DNA of 64,000 nt from Mobilicoccus caccae (GTDB lineage Bacteria; Actinomycetota; Actinomycetes; Actinomycetales; Dermatophilaceae): NCBI RefSeq assembly GCF_030161635.1, contig NZ_BSUO01000001.1, forward strand, positions 2,213,199 through 2,277,198, written 5' to 3'. The position numbers were made by a program, and so were the translations under genes. This document shows positions 49,222 to 57,931 of the stretch, in pieces. A model generated the notes under the pieces. The model was not told the origin of the DNA. It searched no databases and saw nothing but the letters and a program-made list of their open reading frames with translations. How positions within the stretch are numbered: position 1 is the stretch's first letter; every line of letters starts with the position of its first letter.

Positions 49222-50631
49222 ATGGGGAACCGAGCAGCGATCTACACGCGCATCAGCCGAGACGCAGACGGGCGCGCGCTCGGCGTCACCCGGCAGGAGG
49301 AGGACTGCCGCACCCTCGCCAATCGGCATGGACTGACCGTCGTGGAGGCGTTCACCGACAATGACATCGGCGCATCGACGCGGAGCAGGAAGCGGCGCCG
49401 TCCGGGGTACGAGTCCATGCTCGACGGCGCGCGTGAGGGCCGGTTCGACGTCGTCCTCGCCTACAGCAACAGCAGGTTGACCCGACGGCCGCTCGAGCTC
49501 GAGGACCTCATCACGCTGCACGAGAAGCACGGCACGCGGGTCCTGACGGTGGTGAGCGGGAACGACGATCTCGGCACGGCTGACGGGCGGATGGTGGCTC
49601 GCATTAAGGCGTCAGTGGACGCGGCCGAGGCAGAGCGGGTATCCGAGCGTGCCCGCCGCGCCAAGGACCAACGGGCGCTTTCCGGGACGCCCCTGGGTGG
49701 GCGGCGACCGTACGGGTACGAGCCGGGCGGCATGGTTGTCCGAGACGATGAGGCCGCCCGCGTCCGTGAAGCCACCGAGGAGATCCTCGCGGGTGGGTCC
49801 ATCCGGGGTCTTGTGGCCCGGTGGAACCGGGAGGGTGTGCCGACCTCGACAGGAAACAAGTGGGGGGCGTCGGCGCTGCGGGTGATGCTGCTCCGCCCGC
49901 GGAACGCTGGCTTGATGAAGCACCGGGGCGACATCGTCGGCAAGGCCGCGTGGCCCGCCATCGTCCCAGAGGAGCAGTGGCGGGCCGTCGTCGATCTGCT
50001 CACGAACCCGACTCGGAGGACGACGCCCGGACCGGAGCGGAAGTACCTGGGGTCCGGCCTGTTTCGGTGCGCCGCGTGCGGTCAGACGGTGATCGGTGGA
50101 TTCACCAACGGGCACCTCGTGTATCGGTGTCGGCCGGGGTGCGTGAGCAGAGGGATGCTCGACGTGGACGATCTGGTGACTGGCGTCATCGTTGAGCGTC
50201 TGCGACGGCCGGACTTCTCGGATGCGCTCGCGGGGGCTGCAGCGCCGGGCGTGGACGTGGCGGCCCTCGAGCTGCGGACGACGGTGCTGCGCGACCGGTT
50301 GGACCGCCTCGCGATGGACTACGCCGAGGGGCACGTTGATGCCCAGCAGCTCGCCGTCGGGTCCAAGGTGCTGCGAGCCCAGCTCGCCGAGGTGCGAGAG
50401 CGGATCTCCGCGGCGTTCCAGGGGACGGCCCTGACGGGGATCGCAGACGCCCCCGACCCTGGTGACGCGCTCATGCGTGCCGACCTAGCCCGGCGGCGTG
50501 CCGTCCTCGACGCGCTCGTGGTCGTGACGTTGGTCAAGTCGGAGCGGGGGCGGCCGAAGGGCTGGACGCCGGGGGACAGTTATTTCCGGCCCGAGACGAT
50601 GAAGTTCGAGTGGAAGGGCGCGACGTCGTGA
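49222..50631 (+). CDS. int: Large serine integrase
   Basis: 469 aa. Resolvase-type catalytic domain with the nucleophile Ser12 in AAIYTRISRDADGRALG, then RQEEDCRTLANRHG and SRLTRRPLELEDLI; recombinase domain (RRPYGYEPGGMVVRDDEAAR); zinc ribbon around residues 282-305 (CAACGQ ... YRCRPGC); coiled-coil segment and C-terminus. This is the integrase of phage/island type that recombines attP and attB directionally. Position beside the left core and the exact comM disruption identify it as the integrating enzyme. A directionality factor is not recognised. Confidence 0.93.
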   Translation: MGNRAAIYTRISRDADGRALGVTRQEEDCRTLANRHGLTVVEAFTDNDIGASTRSRKRRRPGYESMLDGAREGRFDVVLAYSNSRLTRRPLELEDLITLHEKHGTRVLTVVSGNDDLGTADGRMVARIKASVDAAEAERVSERARRAKDQRALSGTPLGGRRPYGYEPGGMVVRDDEAARVREATEEILAGGSIRGLVARWNREGVPTSTGNKWGASALRVMLLRPRNAGLMKHRGDIVGKAAWPAIVPEEQWRAVVDLLTNPTRRTTPGPERKYLGSGLFRCAACGQTVIGGFTNGHLVYRCRPGCVSRGMLDVDDLVTGVIVERLRRPDFSDALAGAAAPGVDVAALELRTTVLRDRLDRLAMDYAEGHVDAQQLAVGSKVLRAQLAEVRERISAAFQGTALTGIADAPDPGDALMRADLARRRAVLDALVVVTLVKSERGRPKGWTPGDSYFRPETMKFEWKGATS

Positions 50632-51017
50632 CGAACGGCAATGGGCGCGAGGCGTTGTTCCGCGAGCTGAACGGCAAGCTCGAGGTGCCGGAGGGGACGG
50701 TGCGGGTCGTGTGCATGAAGCACGAGCGTCCCAAGCGTCTGCTGCTGGCGCTCCCCGGTGCTGACGGGTGGACCCTCTCTGCGATGCGGGGGTACGCGCC
50801 TGGGACGTCGGACGAGACGTCGGGGAGTCCGCACGTGGAGCGGGGCGGGGCGCGTCTGCCGTTGGGTCAGGGTCGGGTCGGGGACGTGGTGGTGATGCCG
50901 TGTCCGAGTTGTTCTGCCCGCCCGCGGGTGACGTTCGAGCGGGTGTGTCGCGTGTTGGACCTTGCGAGATCCGCTGGGGCGGTGAAGGTTCCGCTTTCGG
51001 TCTTTGACCGGCGGTAA
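50628..51017 (+). CDS. Hypothetical protein with Cys pairs
   Basis: 129 aa from GTG 50628, overlapping the integrase stop (GTGA). Cys residues (VVCMKHERPKR; MPCPSCSARPRVTFERVCRV) suggest a zinc-binding fold. Small basic zinc proteins beside serine integrases are sometimes directionality factors; there is no direct evidence here. Function unknown. Confidence 0.6.
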   Translation: MTNGNGREALFRELNGKLEVPEGTVRVVCMKHERPKRLLLALPGADGWTLSAMRGYAPGTSDETSGSPHVERGGARLPLGQGRVGDVVVMPCPSCSARPRVTFERVCRVLDLARSAGAVKVPLSVFDRR

Positions 51018-51209
51018 CGCTGCCGGACCGGAGCGACGCGACACCGTAGAATCGGAGTCACCAGGCCCATCGAGCGCGTGCATCAAGTCACACGTGCTGC
51101 GGATGCCCTGGGGGCAGACTCACGAGACGCCACCGGCCAGAGCCGACGAGTCGTGGGACCGAGGTCCTCCATCGGGACCTCGATTCCACCGTGCTCGGAC
51201 GGAGTCACA

Positions 51210-51455
51210 GTGCCCACACAGCATCTCAAGTCTCGCGAGACCCTCGCCCTCGCCGGCCGCATCGCCGCCCTCTCCCGGTCTCGCACCGCCGACGACGCTG
51301 AGTTCATCGACACCCGCCGCCGCCACAAGGAATCCGCGCTCGCGGATCACATCAGGGCTGTCGTCGACGCCGCTCCCCCACTGACCGACGAGCAGCGCGA
51401 GCGCCTCGTCGTCCTTCTCCGCCCCTCCGCGACGAACGGGTGTGCAGCGCGATGA
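51210..51455 (+). CDS. Small hypothetical protein
   Basis: 81 aa from GTG 51210 (VPTQHLKSRETLALAGRIAA). Helical and charged (FIDTRRRHKESALADHIRAV). A longer form from ATG 51078 is possible but its N-terminus looks non-coding. Stop overlaps the next ATG (ATGA). The 190 bp upstream may hold the promoter of the rightward operon; I see no firm boxes. Confidence 0.55.
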   Translation: MPTQHLKSRETLALAGRIAALSRSRTADDAEFIDTRRRHKESALADHIRAVVDAAPPLTDEQRERLVVLLRPSATNGCAAR

Positions 51456-51781
51456 CGACACAGGAAAGCCGCCCGCTCCCCAGCAAGGCGGCCATCCCCA
51501 ACAACCACTCCCATCGTACCCGCGTCGGCGGTGAGCTCACCCTCGACGTCCGTGGCGCTGCATCGCACGAGATCGTCTCCCGACTGCACGAGGTGCAGCG
51601 CATCCCCGCCGGCACCGTCGTCGAGCTCGACGTGGACGGCGCGTCCGAGTGGACGCCGTGCGTCGGCGATGCCGTGCGTGCAGCCGGCCGCCGCGCGAAC
51701 TTCGTGGTGACGTCGGCTGACGGTCTCGCCCTGTCGCGCTGGCACGCCGCCCTGACCGAGACCATGGAGTGCGACCGGTGA
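51452..51781 (+). CDS. Hypothetical protein, STAS-like pattern
   Basis: 109 aa. The alternation in GGELTLDVRGAASHEIVSRL, GTVVELDVDGASEWTPCVGD and RRANFVVTSADG resembles the beta-alpha order of STAS/anti-sigma-antagonist-like domains, but the match is weak. Coupled at both ends by ATGA/GTGA overlaps. Confidence 0.55.
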   Translation: MTTQESRPLPSKAAIPNNHSHRTRVGGELTLDVRGAASHEIVSRLHEVQRIPAGTVVELDVDGASEWTPCVGDAVRAAGRRANFVVTSADGLALSRWHAALTETMECDR

Positions 51782-52077
51782 ACCGGCGTCGAGGCCCCTG
51801 GTGGGTCCACTGCTACCCGGTCGGCGACCACGGCCGTTGGCTCGTCCTGCGGGGCGTCCGCGGCCCCCTGCTCGCCCGCTACGGCGTGCCCGCGACGTAC
51901 TGCGCCGCCCGGCGCGGCGTGGTCGTCCTGGCCCGCCGGCGGAGTGACGTCGAGGCCGTCCTCGAGGCCGTCGGCGCCCGGCTCGTGATGCACCAGAGCG
52001 TGCCGAACGCGACGGTCGCCCAGGTCGTGCCCACCCCCGAGGCGATGCAGCTCGAGTTGCTGGGGGGTGCCGCATGA
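51778..52077 (+). CDS. Hypothetical protein
   Basis: 99 aa from GTG 51778 (VNRRRGPWWVHCYPVGDHGR). Basic with aromatic residues near the N-terminus and a compact predicted alpha/beta fold (RSDVEAVLEAVGARLVMHQS). Overlaps the preceding stop and the ATPase start. No family recognised. Confidence 0.55.
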   Translation: MNRRRGPWWVHCYPVGDHGRWLVLRGVRGPLLARYGVPATYCAARRGVVVLARRRSDVEAVLEAVGARLVMHQSVPNATVAQVVPTPEAMQLELLGGAA

Positions 52078-53398
52078 GCTTCGCCGACTACCCGGATGTT
52101 GACGTCCCACCGCCCTACGACGACGAGCCCACCGACCCGTACGACGTCATCCGCAAGAGACTCGTCCCCGGGGGCACGTTCATCCTCGACGCCCCTGACA
52201 CCGTCCCCGCCATCTGGGGCGAGGGCGACCGTGTCCTCTGGGCGGAGGGTGAGGCCCTCATCATCGCCGGCCCGTCGGGCGTCGGTAAGACGACGCTCGC
52301 CGGACAGCTCGTCCGCGGTCTCCTCGCCGACGACGCGGGCGATGTCCTCGGCCTACCCGTACGACGCCGACGCCGCGTCCTCTACCTGGCGATGGACCGC
52401 CCCCGGCAGGCCGCCCGAGCCCTCCGCCGCACCCTCGACAAGCTCACCCGCGACGGCCTCGACACGCGCCTCATGTTCTGGCCCGGCCCGCCGCTCGCCG
52501 ACATCGCGCGCCACCCCGAGACCCTCCTCGCTCTCGCCCACGCCGCCGACGCGGACGTCATCGTCGTCGACTCCGTCAAGGACGCGGCCGTCGGCCTCTC
52601 GGACGACGAGGTCGGCGCCGGCTACAACCGCGCCCGGCAGATGGTCCTAGCCCACGGCATCGACATCCTCGAGCTGCACCACCTCGTCAAGCGCGGCGCG
52701 AACGGGTCCACCCCGACCGCCCTCACCGACCTCTACGGGTCCGTATGGATCACCGCCGGTGCCGGGTCCGTCGTCCTCCTGTGGGGCGAGGCCGGCGACC
52801 CCCTCGTCGAGCTCAAGCACCTCAAGCAGCCCGTCGAGGACGTCGGCCCGCTCAAGGTCCTCCATGACCACACCCTCGGCGAGTCCACCGTCTACGACGC
52901 CACCGACCTCCTCTCACTCGCTGCCCGTCCCGGCGGCGTCACCGCCAAGGACGCCGCCAAGGTGATGTTCGACAAGGACAAGCCCAGCCCCGGCGAAGTC
53001 GAGAAGGCCCGTCGGAAACTCCGGTCCCACGGCCGCCGGGGAGAGCTCCGTGAGGAGGCTGGGGACGACGCGAGCAGGACCCCCGCACGGTGGTTCACGA
53101 CCGCGCCGGGGACCCTCACGGCTACCCTCACGGCCCCCGAAAACCGTGAACCCCTCACGACCCCCTCACGACCCTCACGGGTGAGTGAAGAACCCCAGGT
53201 CAGGCACCTCACGCCTACCCTCACGGACCTCACGCCGGGGGACCCTCACGGTTTCCCCCCTCCTGTAAGGAGGGGGAAACCGAGGTCCTGTCCCCGTCAT
53301 CCGCCTGCAACGTGTGCGGCGACCCGCTCCACAGGGCTCTGATCGCGGCCGGCGAGACCGTCCATCCCACCTGCGACGAGATCGGAGGTGGCCGATGA
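52074..53398 (+). CDS. RecA/DnaB-like AAA ATPase, probable replication protein (RepA-type), frameshifted near its end
   Basis: Walker A in EALIIAGPSGVGKTTLAGQL, Walker B-type DVIVVDSVKDAAVG, and a RepA-like TALTDLYGSVWITAGAGSVV. This is the hexameric ATPase fold used by plasmid/phage replication initiator-helicases. The visible frame ends at 53342, but an alternate frame encodes a tail with CNVCGDPLHRALIAAGETVH and PTCDEI (zinc finger), which such proteins often carry. Adding one G to the run at 53272-53276, which also perfects the local hairpin, joins them to 441 aa. The 3' part contains a CCTCACG repeat array. Coupled to the next gene. Confidence 0.78.
53114..53250 (+). repeat. Iteron-like array of nine CCTCACG units
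   Basis: Direct copies start at 53114, 53126, 53153, 53164, 53173, 53207, 53219, 53228 and 53244; most are preceded by AC or C. Inverted copies CGTGAGG occur at 53049-53055 and 54002-54008. The copies fall in all three codon phases (Thr-Leu-Thr, Pro-Ser-Arg, Pro-His-Gly), so the conservation is at DNA level. Candidate replication origin or initiator-binding array inside the ATPase gene. Confidence 0.65.
53251..53280. repeat. 14-bp-arm hairpin directly after the repeat array
   Basis: Arms GTTTCCCCCCTCCT (53251-53264) and AGGAGGGGGAAAC (53268-53280) around GTA. The arms pair perfectly if the right G run were six, the same correction that restores the ATPase frame. Possible origin structure; it cannot be a terminator for the upstream gene if the frame continues through it. 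Confidence 0.6.
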
Positions 53399-53730
53399 CG
53401 ATGACGTACCCCGGCCTCAAGCCGGCGCCGAGGCCCGGCCGCTGCGCGTTGCACGACCGGGAGCCTCTGACGCCGAGCGGCACCTGCCCGTGGTGCCGGT
53501 CCGAGGCCCTCGCCGCGACGCCGCCGCCAGTCCCTGGCCCGCTACGTCCAGCACGACCGGGCGAGCTCACCGAGTCCATCCCGACCATCACCAAGCGAGA
53601 GAAGTACGTGATGCAGGAACGCCACTACCGCCCGTCCGCCCACCTGAACGACTCCGTACGTGAAACGTCCCTCTCACGTACGAGCGGTGTGACCAACACC
53701 ACATTGACGACCGAGGAGGACCGGCCGTGA
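53395..53730 (+). CDS. Small zinc-ribbon-like hypothetical protein
   Basis: 111 aa (MTMTYPGLKPAPRPGRCALH). CALHDREPLTPSGTCPWCRS has two Cys pairs of zinc-ribbon type; the rest is Pro-rich and charged. Starts ATG 53395 in an ATGA overlap with the corrected ATPase stop. The 28-bp palindrome at 53655-53682 is inside its 3' end. Function unknown. Confidence 0.6.
   Translation: MTMTYPGLKPAPRPGRCALHDREPLTPSGTCPWCRSEALAATPPPVPGPLRPARPGELTESIPTITKREKYVMQERHYRPSAHLNDSVRETSLSRTSGVTNTTLTTEEDRP
53655..53682. promoter_or_regulatory. 28-bp palindromic site, copy 1
   Basis: Arms CGTACGTGA (53655-53663) and TCACGTACG (53674-53682) with a 10-bp centre. The second copy (57932-57959) has identical arms and the same total length. 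Copy 1 lies 45 bp before the GTG of the next gene and upstream of the terminase genes. Candidate operator or recombinase site. Confidence 0.7.
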
Positions 53731-53993
53731 CCGGACAACACGAGCACCTCGTCGTGCCCGTCATCGTCGCCACCGTCTGTCGCGTGGGCGGCGTCGAGCT
53801 CGGCGTCACCGCCCACCCGCACGACCACATCGACCCGGCCCGCCCGGAGGACGGGTGGAACCCGTGGCCGGTCATCGTCGACCCGACCATCCCGCGGCGC
53901 CTACGCGTCGACCGCATCACCTGGCCCGAGCACGAGCAGGTCGGCCCCCTGCCTGATCCCATCCGTGACCGCATCCGAGGAGGACGACCGTGA
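53727..53993 (+). CDS. Hypothetical protein
   Basis: 88 aa from GTG 53727 (VTGQHEHLVVPVIVATVCRV). Acidic with His residues (HPHDHIDPARPEDGWNPWPV). Overlaps its neighbours by GTGA on both sides, just before the small terminase. No family recognised. Confidence 0.55.
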   Translation: MTGQHEHLVVPVIVATVCRVGGVELGVTAHPHDHIDPARPEDGWNPWPVIVDPTIPRRLRVDRITWPEHEQVGPLPDPIRDRIRGGRP

Positions 53994-54860
53994 CTGACGA
54001 CCGTGAGGGGGTTTCCACCAGCGCTGAAAACCCCGCTGAAACCCCGAAGGGGGTCGCCCACCCAAGTACCCGGCGGACGTGCGGGAGGCCGCTGTAGCCC
54101 TTGCTGGGGAGGTTGGGCCGTCCGAAGCGGGGAGACGGTTGGGTGTTCCAGCTGGGACGGTGCGGACGTGGTGTCGTGCTGCGGGGGTGAAGGTGGCGGA
54201 GGCGCCGTCGGCGGAGCGGACGGCGGTCGCCCGCACGTTGGCCGCGGAGCGCCGGGCCGAGCTGCAGCGGGTGGCGGTCGAGGAGCTCGAGGGCCCGTTG
54301 CGTGCTGCGCTCGGTGACGTTGCTCGTCGTCTTGATCTGCGGCGGGCGTTGACGGATGGGATTGCGGACGCGCCGGAGGAGGACCTCGAGGCGGTCATGG
54401 ACGTCAAGACGATGACGGTGCGTGCGGAGATCGAGGCCGGCGACTTGGGACGGCTGCTGCGCAAGGTGCGGCTGCTCGAGGTCGGGACGGGCATGACGAC
54501 GGAGCAGACCGTGCGGTCCCTGTCCACGCTGCTGCGGGACCGTGCCCTCGTCGGTCAGGCGCAGGTCGCGGCGGAGGGGGCGTGCCCGGCGTGCGGTCGC
54601 TCCGGTGACGGGGGTTCGACGGCCTCGTGGTCGAGCGGTACGGCGTGGCGATGCCCGGGTTCGAGGCCCGTCTCGTCGAGGTCGAGCCGGTCACCCCCGG
54701 CACGACGGTGGTCACGTTGTTCGAGGCGTCCCGGCTCGTCGACCGGCAGGGACGGCAGGTCATGCACGAGGGCCGTCCGCTACGCGACCCGCGTCTGGCC
54801 GAGGACGGGTCGATCGTCATCGAGGCCGAGGTCATCGACGAGGAGGAGGGCGAGGTATGA
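53990..54860 (+). CDS. Probable terminase small subunit (HTH protein), two frameshifts in this sequence
   Basis: Corrected product about 290 aa. The N-terminal piece (from GTG 53990, VTDDREGVSTSAENPAETPK) joins KYPADVREAAVALAGEVGPS and the helix-turn-helix AGRRLGVPAGTVRTWCRAAG. The last part, VVERYGVAMPGFEARLVEVE to EAEVIDEEEGEV, is in a third frame. Adding one G at the five-G runs 54049-54053 and 54610-54614 unites them; a zinc pair CPACGRSGDGGFDGL then appears. Position immediately before TerL (ATGA overlap) and the HTH suggest the DNA-recognition subunit that selects the packaging site. Confidence 0.68.
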
Positions 54861-56326
54861 GGGTGATCCGGTCGGAGTACGAGGCCACAGACAAGCAACG
54901 CGATTTCCATTCTGCGACAGAGCCGTTGGTGCTGTTCGGGGGCAGCGCCGGTGGTGGCAAGAGCAGGAGCGTGCGGGAGGAAGCCCTGTCGTTTGCGTCG
55001 GCGGTGCCGGGGTCGCGGCAACTCATCCTGCGGCGGACATTTCCCGAGCTGGCACGCTCCCACGTGCAGGCCTTCCGCCTGGAGTTGCCCGTTGAGTTGG
55101 GCGTGTACGCCGAGGCCGCGCATGAGGTCCGCCTCCGGAACGGCAGCGTGGTCGAGCTCGGGCACCTCCAACATGAGGGCGACGTGCAGCGGTACCAATC
55201 CGCCGAGTACGCAAGGATTTACGCGGACGAGGCGACCCAGCTCACGCAGTTCCAGTTGACGTACATGCAGTCCAGATTGCGTGTCGCCGGTCCGGTGCGG
55301 GACCGCATGGCCGAGCTCGGTCTCGTGCCCGCGATGCGGATGACGGCGAACCCGGGCGGCGTCTCGCACGCGTGGGTCAAGGCCCAGTTCATCGACCCGG
55401 CGCCGCCGGGGACGACGTTCACGCCGCCTGCCACCCTGGAGGACCCGAACCCGGCCGCCCGCCGGTTCATCCCGGCCCGCGTGACGGACAACCCTCACAT
55501 CGACGCGTCGTACGTCGACCGGCTGAACGGTCTCGACGAGGACACGAGACGCGCTCTCCGCGACGGGGATTGGGACGTTTACGCGGGCATGGCGTTCGGG
55601 GAGTGGCGGCGTGAGGTTCACGTCGTCGACCCGGCGCGGATGCCTGGCCCGGACGAGCTTGCCGCATACCCCCGCGCTGTCGGGTGCGACTACGGCCTGT
55701 CGGCGCCGTTCGCGGCAGTGTGGTTGGCCCGGCTCGGCGACGGGCTGCTGTACCTGTACCGGGAGCGGTACGCGCCCGAGCTGACACCACACGAGCAGGC
55801 CGAGCAGATCAGGGACGCGGAGACGAGGGCGGAGAGGGACCGGCCGTGCCCGGTCGCGCTCGACCCGAGCACGTGGGCGCGCAACCCGCACCACGTCACC
55901 CGTCACCCAGGCCGCACCATCGGTGACCTCGAGCAGGGACCGCCGCCCGGTTCCATCGCCGCCGCCTACCGTGACGTCCTCGGCGGCCGGGTGGAGAAGG
56001 CCGACAACGACCGCATGGCCGGCGTCGCGCTGCTCCGCGACAAGCTCAGAGTCCGCGACGACGGCGCCCCGCGGCTCGTCGTCTCGTCCGCGTGTGTCGA
56101 GACCATCCGCACGTTGCCGAGCCTCCCGCGTGACCCGCGCCGGCCCGAGCTGTACCTGTCGACCGGGGTGGAGGACCATCTCGCCGACGCGCTCACCTAC
56201 GGCGCCAAGGTCCTCGCCGCCGCCCCGGCCACACTCCCCGAACCGGCTGGCATCGGCCGCTTCGCCGAGGGGTACGGCCCGGTCATCCCCACCGCCACCC
56301 GCGGTATCGCCAACATGCGATTCTGA
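54857..56326 (+). CDS. terL: Terminase large subunit (phage DNA-packaging motor)
   Basis: 489 aa. ATPase: Walker A LVLFGGSAGGGKSRSVREEA (about residues 30-40), adenine-binding QRDFHSATEP upstream, Walker B ARIYADEATQLTQFQ, coupling motif TANPGG. Nuclease (RNase H fold): VGCDYGLSAPFAAVWLARLG supplies the first Asp, a second acidic residue in VALDPSTWAR and a third near VEDHLADALTYG. Full-length with intact motifs. In a self-sufficient phage a portal gene would follow; here only small unknown genes follow. Confidence 0.92.
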   Translation: MRVIRSEYEATDKQRDFHSATEPLVLFGGSAGGGKSRSVREEALSFASAVPGSRQLILRRTFPELARSHVQAFRLELPVELGVYAEAAHEVRLRNGSVVELGHLQHEGDVQRYQSAEYARIYADEATQLTQFQLTYMQSRLRVAGPVRDRMAELGLVPAMRMTANPGGVSHAWVKAQFIDPAPPGTTFTPPATLEDPNPAARRFIPARVTDNPHIDASYVDRLNGLDEDTRRALRDGDWDVYAGMAFGEWRREVHVVDPARMPGPDELAAYPRAVGCDYGLSAPFAAVWLARLGDGLLYLYRERYAPELTPHEQAEQIRDAETRAERDRPCPVALDPSTWARNPHHVTRHPGRTIGDLEQGPPPGSIAAAYRDVLGGRVEKADNDRMAGVALLRDKLRVRDDGAPRLVVSSACVETIRTLPSLPRDPRRPELYLSTGVEDHLADALTYGAKVLAAAPATLPEPAGIGRFAEGYGPVIPTATRGIANMRF

Positions 56327-56340
56327 GAGGAGACACCCCA

Positions 56341-56618
56341 TGCCCGACGCACTCGACGCCCTCGTCCGTCCAGACGACAACGACAAGCGCGAGAAGCCCC
56401 AGCCCGGCCGCACCATCCGGTGCCAATCCTGCGGGTCGCGTGTGCCCGTCGAGGACCGCGCCGCCATCCGCCGGCACGCGCACGGCCGCTGCGTTCTGTC
56501 TGAGACCCTCGAGGCCGCGCACGAGCAGGTCCGCGAGGAGGTGACCGTCACGCATGCCGCCCTCGCTGCGCCGGTCGTCGGGTCCGATCTCGGGCACCTG
56601 CGCGACATGGCCTTCTGA
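56341..56618 (+). CDS. Small zinc-finger-like hypothetical protein
   Basis: 92 aa. RCQSCGSRVPVEDRAAIRRH followed by AHGRCVLSETLEAA forms a CxxC...H...C type site. Starts ATG 56341 behind GAGAGGAGACACCCC, 14 bp after terL. Function unknown; not recognised as portal or scaffold. Confidence 0.6.
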
Positions 56619-56700
56619 CCGTCGAAGGGTTGTCGGAGCCCTCCACTAGTCTGTGACTCAGATCACATCGAACGATCCACTACAGGAAAGGGGGCGCGTA

Positions 56701-57018
56701 ATGCGTTCCACCACAGTTCATTTCGCAGAGGGTCCGGTGTTGACCGGGCAGCGCACCAAGGCCGAAGACGGCACCGAGTCCGTGACCGTTGGCGGCCTCG
56801 ACCGGGAGCTCGCCGACAAGCTCGTCACGATCGTGGAGGCGCTCACCGGCGCCACCATCGAGACCGACGACAAGGGCACCGTGACGACGGAGAAGCCGAA
56901 GACCGAGACACCCAAGGGCGCCGCGACGGAGCTGTCCGCCAGAGCCCGCGCCGAGCTGGCCCAGGTCGAGCAGCAGCGCGCACTCGACGAGTGGGAAAAG
57001 ACGGGGGCTCTCCGATGA
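56701..57018 (+). CDS. Small hypothetical protein with DNA-binding-like charge pattern
   Basis: 105 aa from ATG 56701, preceded by AGGAAAGGGGG. MRSTTVHFAEGPVLTGQRTK, then VTVGGLDRELADKLVTIVEA, then Lys/Thr/Glu-rich linker and a C-terminal helix (ARAELAQVEQQRALDEWEKT). Coupled to the next gene by ATGA. Confidence 0.55.
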   Translation: MRSTTVHFAEGPVLTGQRTKAEDGTESVTVGGLDRELADKLVTIVEALTGATIETDDKGTVTTEKPKTETPKGAATELSARARAELAQVEQQRALDEWEKTGALR

Positions 57019-57530
57019 CGACCATCACTGACGCCACCGTCGAGGCCGTCGAGCCGTTCGACGTGGAGCGGGAGTGCTACGTGCGCCTCGTCGGCCCCGA
57101 GACCAAGGTCGCCGCCCGCAACGAACTCGGCGGCGTCGTCCTCGGAGGCGAGGTGATCCGGTGCTCCGTCGTCACCGCGCGGTTCTTCGTCGACGCGCTC
57201 CGCGGCGTGGCCTGCGACGGGCAGGGTGTGAAGCTCGAGGGCCGCGACCTGCCGGTGTGGGCGCGGGGCCGGACGACCCTCTCGGCCGAGGAGGCGTCGA
57301 GCCAGACGTCCGGCCAGGACTTCCGCCGACCCGCGCTCCGCAACGGCGACCCGATCGAGTTCGCCGCCGCAGATGAGACCGACGGCCAGCTTGTCACGGT
57401 GAGGTTGACGCGCGTCACACTCGAGGACGCCCTCGGCCACACCTACGAGCCCGGCGCGACGATCCGCGGCCGGCGCCAGTACCTCGACAAGTTCGTCGCC
57501 CGAGGACGCGCTGAGCTCGTCGAGGCGTAA
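57015..57530 (+). CDS. Hypothetical protein, last gene of the rightward packaging operon
   Basis: 171 aa. FDVERECYVRLVGPETKVAA, ALRGVACDGQGVKLEGRDLP, LVTVRLTRVTLEDALGHTYE: mostly predicted beta strands, possibly a small virion-like or decoration fold, but I find no signature. It ends about 90 bp before a strong hairpin. Together with its neighbour it is the only candidate for a structural protein in the element. Confidence 0.55.
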   Translation: MTTITDATVEAVEPFDVERECYVRLVGPETKVAARNELGGVVLGGEVIRCSVVTARFFVDALRGVACDGQGVKLEGRDLPVWARGRTTLSAEEASSQTSGQDFRRPALRNGDPIEFAAADETDGQLVTVRLTRVTLEDALGHTYEPGATIRGRRQYLDKFVARGRAELVEA

Positions 57531-57619
57531 CAGGCCCGGCCGGGCGGCCCCATCCTTCCCGCACGGCCGTCGGCGCGCCGCCTTGGTCATCATGAGGCGT
57601 TCACGGGCGGAGCGCCGCC

Positions 57620-57658
57620 GAGGCCGGCGTCGCGTAGTGGAAGCGCGACGCCGGCCTC
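57620..57658 (+). terminator. 15-bp perfect hairpin ending the packaging operon
   Basis: Arms GAGGCCGGCGTCGCG (57620-57634) and CGCGACGCCGGCCTC (57644-57658), 9-nt loop. Longest perfect stem in the window; separates the terminase operon from the RHH/recombinase pair. Confidence 0.8.
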
Positions 57659-57692
57659 ACCCATTCCCGTTGCGATGCCGGAGGATTCACAC

Positions 57693-57920
57693 ATGAAGAT
57701 CACCGTGGAGTTCACCACCGACGAGTTCGAGACGATCACGGCCGCCGCCCGCCGGGAGGGAACGACGGTGGAGGAGTTCACCCGCTCCGCCGTCCTCGAC
57801 GCCGTCACCCGCGCCGGAGCCGCAGACGTGCTCGACAGGGTCCTCGAGGCGACCGTCGACGATCCCGACGACGAGGTGCTGCGGCTCGCCGTGGAGCACG
57901 CGCGCGACCGTCTCCGTTGA
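57693..57920 (+). CDS. Ribbon-helix-helix (Arc/CopG-like) protein
   Basis: 75 aa from ATG 57693 with GGAGGA 8 nt upstream. MKITVEFTTDEFETITAAAR, then EGTTVEEFTRSAVLDAVTRA has the strand-helix-helix pattern; acidic C-tail. It lies just before palindrome copy 2 and could be the repressor that binds it. An unpaired antitoxin is the alternative; no toxin is adjacent. Confidence 0.65.
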   Translation: MKITVEFTTDEFETITAAARREGTTVEEFTRSAVLDAVTRAGAADVLDRVLEATVDDPDDEVLRLAVEHARDRLR

Positions 57921-57931
57921 ACACATCACCC

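Noticed and set aside
51004-51053. Promoter from TTGACC (51004) and TAGAAT (about 51048)
   Set aside because: The spacing of about 38 bp is far from the usual 16-18 bp.
53114-53250. CCTCACG repeats as a CRISPR array
   Set aside because: Units are only 7-10 bp, spacing is irregular (9-34 bp) and within a coding region; no cas genes.
54001-54862. Programmed frameshifting in the small terminase gene
   Set aside because: Both breaks coincide with the same run-length defect seen in unrelated housekeeping genes; no slippery heptamer with a downstream structure is evident.
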